Shown: piece after piece, positions 6,514 to 7,160 of the stretch
How the letters are laid out: every line of letters starts with the position of its first letter
Position numbering within the stretch: the stretch's first letter is position 1
Origin: Chloroflexota bacterium
GTDB taxonomy: Bacteria; Chloroflexota; Dehalococcoidia; Lucifugimonadales; Lucifugimonadaceae
Reading direction: 5' to 3'
Assembly: GCA_002708145.1 (NCBI GenBank)
Contig: PAOV01000013.1
Coordinates: 86,414 to 93,573, forward strand
DNA: 7,160 nucleotides
Made by a program: the position numbers and the translations under genes
Notes under the pieces: generated by a model
Told to the model about the DNA's origin: nothing
Seen by the model: the letters and a program-made list of their open reading frames with translations, nothing else
The model's database searches: none

Positions 6514-6779
6514 TATATTCCTCCAGAAACAGCATTTATAAAATGTATTTCACTATCATCATCAATTTTTTCTAGAAGGCCTTTTCTAGTTGTAGTATGA
6601 TTCACAACTGCGGCAACACCTGGTTTAATAGCTCCATCCTCAATGATATGAGCTTTTGTTCCCGGATAACGTATTTCTAAATTATCTATTAGCTCGCCTA
6701 AATTTGTTGCGGAGATTTCAACAATATTTTTATCCTCGCAATATTTTCTTAGTGCATATGGTACAAATACAATTGCCAT
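6510..6779 (-). CDS. MoaD/ThiS/CysO-like sulfur carrier protein
   Basis: This 89-residue protein has the beta-grasp pattern of small sulfur carriers. The N-terminal strand IVFVPYALRKYC recalls the IPTILRPHT start of M. tuberculosis CysO. NLGELIDNLEIRYPGTKAHI (about 26-45) is the helix and loop, GVAAVVNHTTTRKGLLEKIDDDSEIHFI the conserved second half, and VSGG at 84-87 the tail. Such proteins carry sulfur as a C-terminal Gly-Gly thiocarboxylate after adenylation by a MoeB/ThiF-type enzyme. Here Ile and Tyr follow Gly-Gly, so maturation by trimming may be needed. Lying 6 bases after a molybdenum hydroxylase favours a MoaD role, but CysO-like or pathway-specific carriers also fit. The ATG has no clear Shine-Dalgarno sequence. 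The stop overlaps the folE TTG start. Confidence 0.85.
   Translation of the reverse strand: MAIVFVPYALRKYCEDKNIVEISATNLGELIDNLEIRYPGTKAHIIEDGAIKPGVAAVVNHTTTRKGLLEKIDDDSEIHFINAVSGGIY
6519..6524 (-). promoter_or_regulatory. Ribosome binding site that decides the folE TTG start
   Basis: On the minus strand this is GGAGGA, 5 bases before the TTG. The same six bases encode the Gly-Gly pair near the end of the upstream sulfur carrier. It is the main support for a TTG start. Confidence 0.85.
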
Positions 6780-6785
6780 TAGGTT

Positions 6786-7160
6786 TTATGATTTATAAAG
6801 ATCCATTATTCTTCCAGGTTTTACAGGAAGATCGAAGTGCCTTTTTCCTGTTGCTTCCTTTACAGCTAATGCTGCAGCAGCAAGTGGAGGAGCTAGAGTA
6901 ACTTCACCAACTCCTCTAACACCAAAAGGGTGCAGTGGATTTGGAACTTCTACCATTATTGCGTCAATCATTGGCATATCTAATGAGGTTGGCATTCTAT
7001 AATCAAGGTATGATTTATTTGCCATTACACCATCTTCGGTAATGAAGTATTCTTCATTTAGAGCCCATCCTAATCCTTGGACTACTCCTCCTTGAATTTG
7101 ACCTTCGCAGTACTTTGGATAAACAGCAGTTCCAACATCTTGAACTGCAGTATATCTTAT
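6786..7160 (-). CDS. Xanthine dehydrogenase/aldehyde oxidase-type molybdopterin subunit, C-terminal part
   Basis: The frame is open to the right edge, so the ATG at 7025 is internal and only about 124 C-terminal residues are visible. The edge-proximal part reads AVQDVGTAVYPKYCEGQIQG then GVVQGLGWALNEEY, the GQxxGGxxQGxGxAL block of the molybdenum hydroxylase large subunit. Then come LDYRMPTSLDMP and GVRGVGEVTLAPPLAAAALA. The Glu of GVGE (bases 6903-6905) is the position of the catalytic base in xanthine dehydrogenase and aldehyde oxidoreductase. The enzyme hydroxylates a C-H next to a nitrogen or of an aldehyde using molybdopterin cofactor. Substrate cannot be told from this end; a CoxL-type relative is possible but the CO dehydrogenase active-site loop is outside the window. 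It is the first visible gene of the operon, whose promoter lies off the right edge. Confidence 0.93.
   Translation of the reverse strand: MRYTAVQDVGTAVYPKYCEGQIQGGVVQGLGWALNEEYFITEDGVMANKSYLDYRMPTSLDMPMIDAIMVEVPNPLHPFGVRGVGEVTLAPPLAAAALAVKEATGKRHFDLPVKPGRIMDLYKS

Noticed and set aside
6656..6901. Plus-strand open frame of 81 codons across the sulfur carrier and hydroxylase genes
   Set aside because: Antisense to two family-assigned genes; Leu/Phe/Gln-rich shadow.
7023..7025. ATG at 7025 as the start of a small 79-residue gene
   Set aside because: The frame continues upstream to 7160 with strong molybdenum hydroxylase motifs, so this Met is internal.

Overview
The window is AT-rich and almost entirely coding. 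Nine genes form two convergent, tightly packed blocks. No rRNA, tRNA, CRISPR array, insertion sequence or phage gene is visible. The likely source is a low-GC, streamlined marine bacterium. The first gene resembles, from memory, HExxH proteins common in Chloroflexota, and a molybdenum hydroxylase beside streamlined operons recalls the SAR202 lineage. This placement is an inference; no phylogenetic marker is present.

Plus strand, 2 to 4127: a membrane and envelope block. It holds the 3' part of a coiled-coil HExxH metalloprotease-like gene cut by the window edge, then hflK, hflC and an M23-like lipoprotein. hflK/hflC overlap as TAATG and hflC/lipoprotein as ATGA, so these three look like one translationally coupled unit. 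HflK and HflC are band-7 proteins that in other bacteria form a cage around the membrane protease FtsH; FtsH itself is not in the window.

Minus strand, 7160 down to 4124: a pterin and molybdopterin block. In transcription order it holds the C-terminal end of a xanthine dehydrogenase/aldehyde oxidase-type molybdenum hydroxylase large subunit, a MoaD/ThiS/CysO-like sulfur carrier, GTP cyclohydrolase I (folE, TTG start), a pteridine-reductase-like SDR with the Asp/Tyr/Lys active site, a dihydroneopterin aldolase (folB), and a sugar-phosphate nucleotidylyltransferase-like protein. Except for a 6-base gap after the hydroxylase, every junction overlaps. FolE, the SDR and FolB could supply folate, with the SDR as a reductase, or make a tetrahydromonapterin-like pterin if the FolB homologue acts like FolX. 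The last gene sits where a folate operon might carry folK but is not a FolK.

The two blocks meet tail to tail with stop codons sharing TTAA at 4124-4127, so there is no intergenic space for a normal terminator. The points most worth a second look are the pterin gene combination, the sulfur carrier ending Gly-Gly-Ile-Tyr rather than Gly-Gly, C-terminal Gly-Gly codons reused as ribosome binding sites, and active-site substitutions in the M23-like and nucleotidylyltransferase-like proteins.
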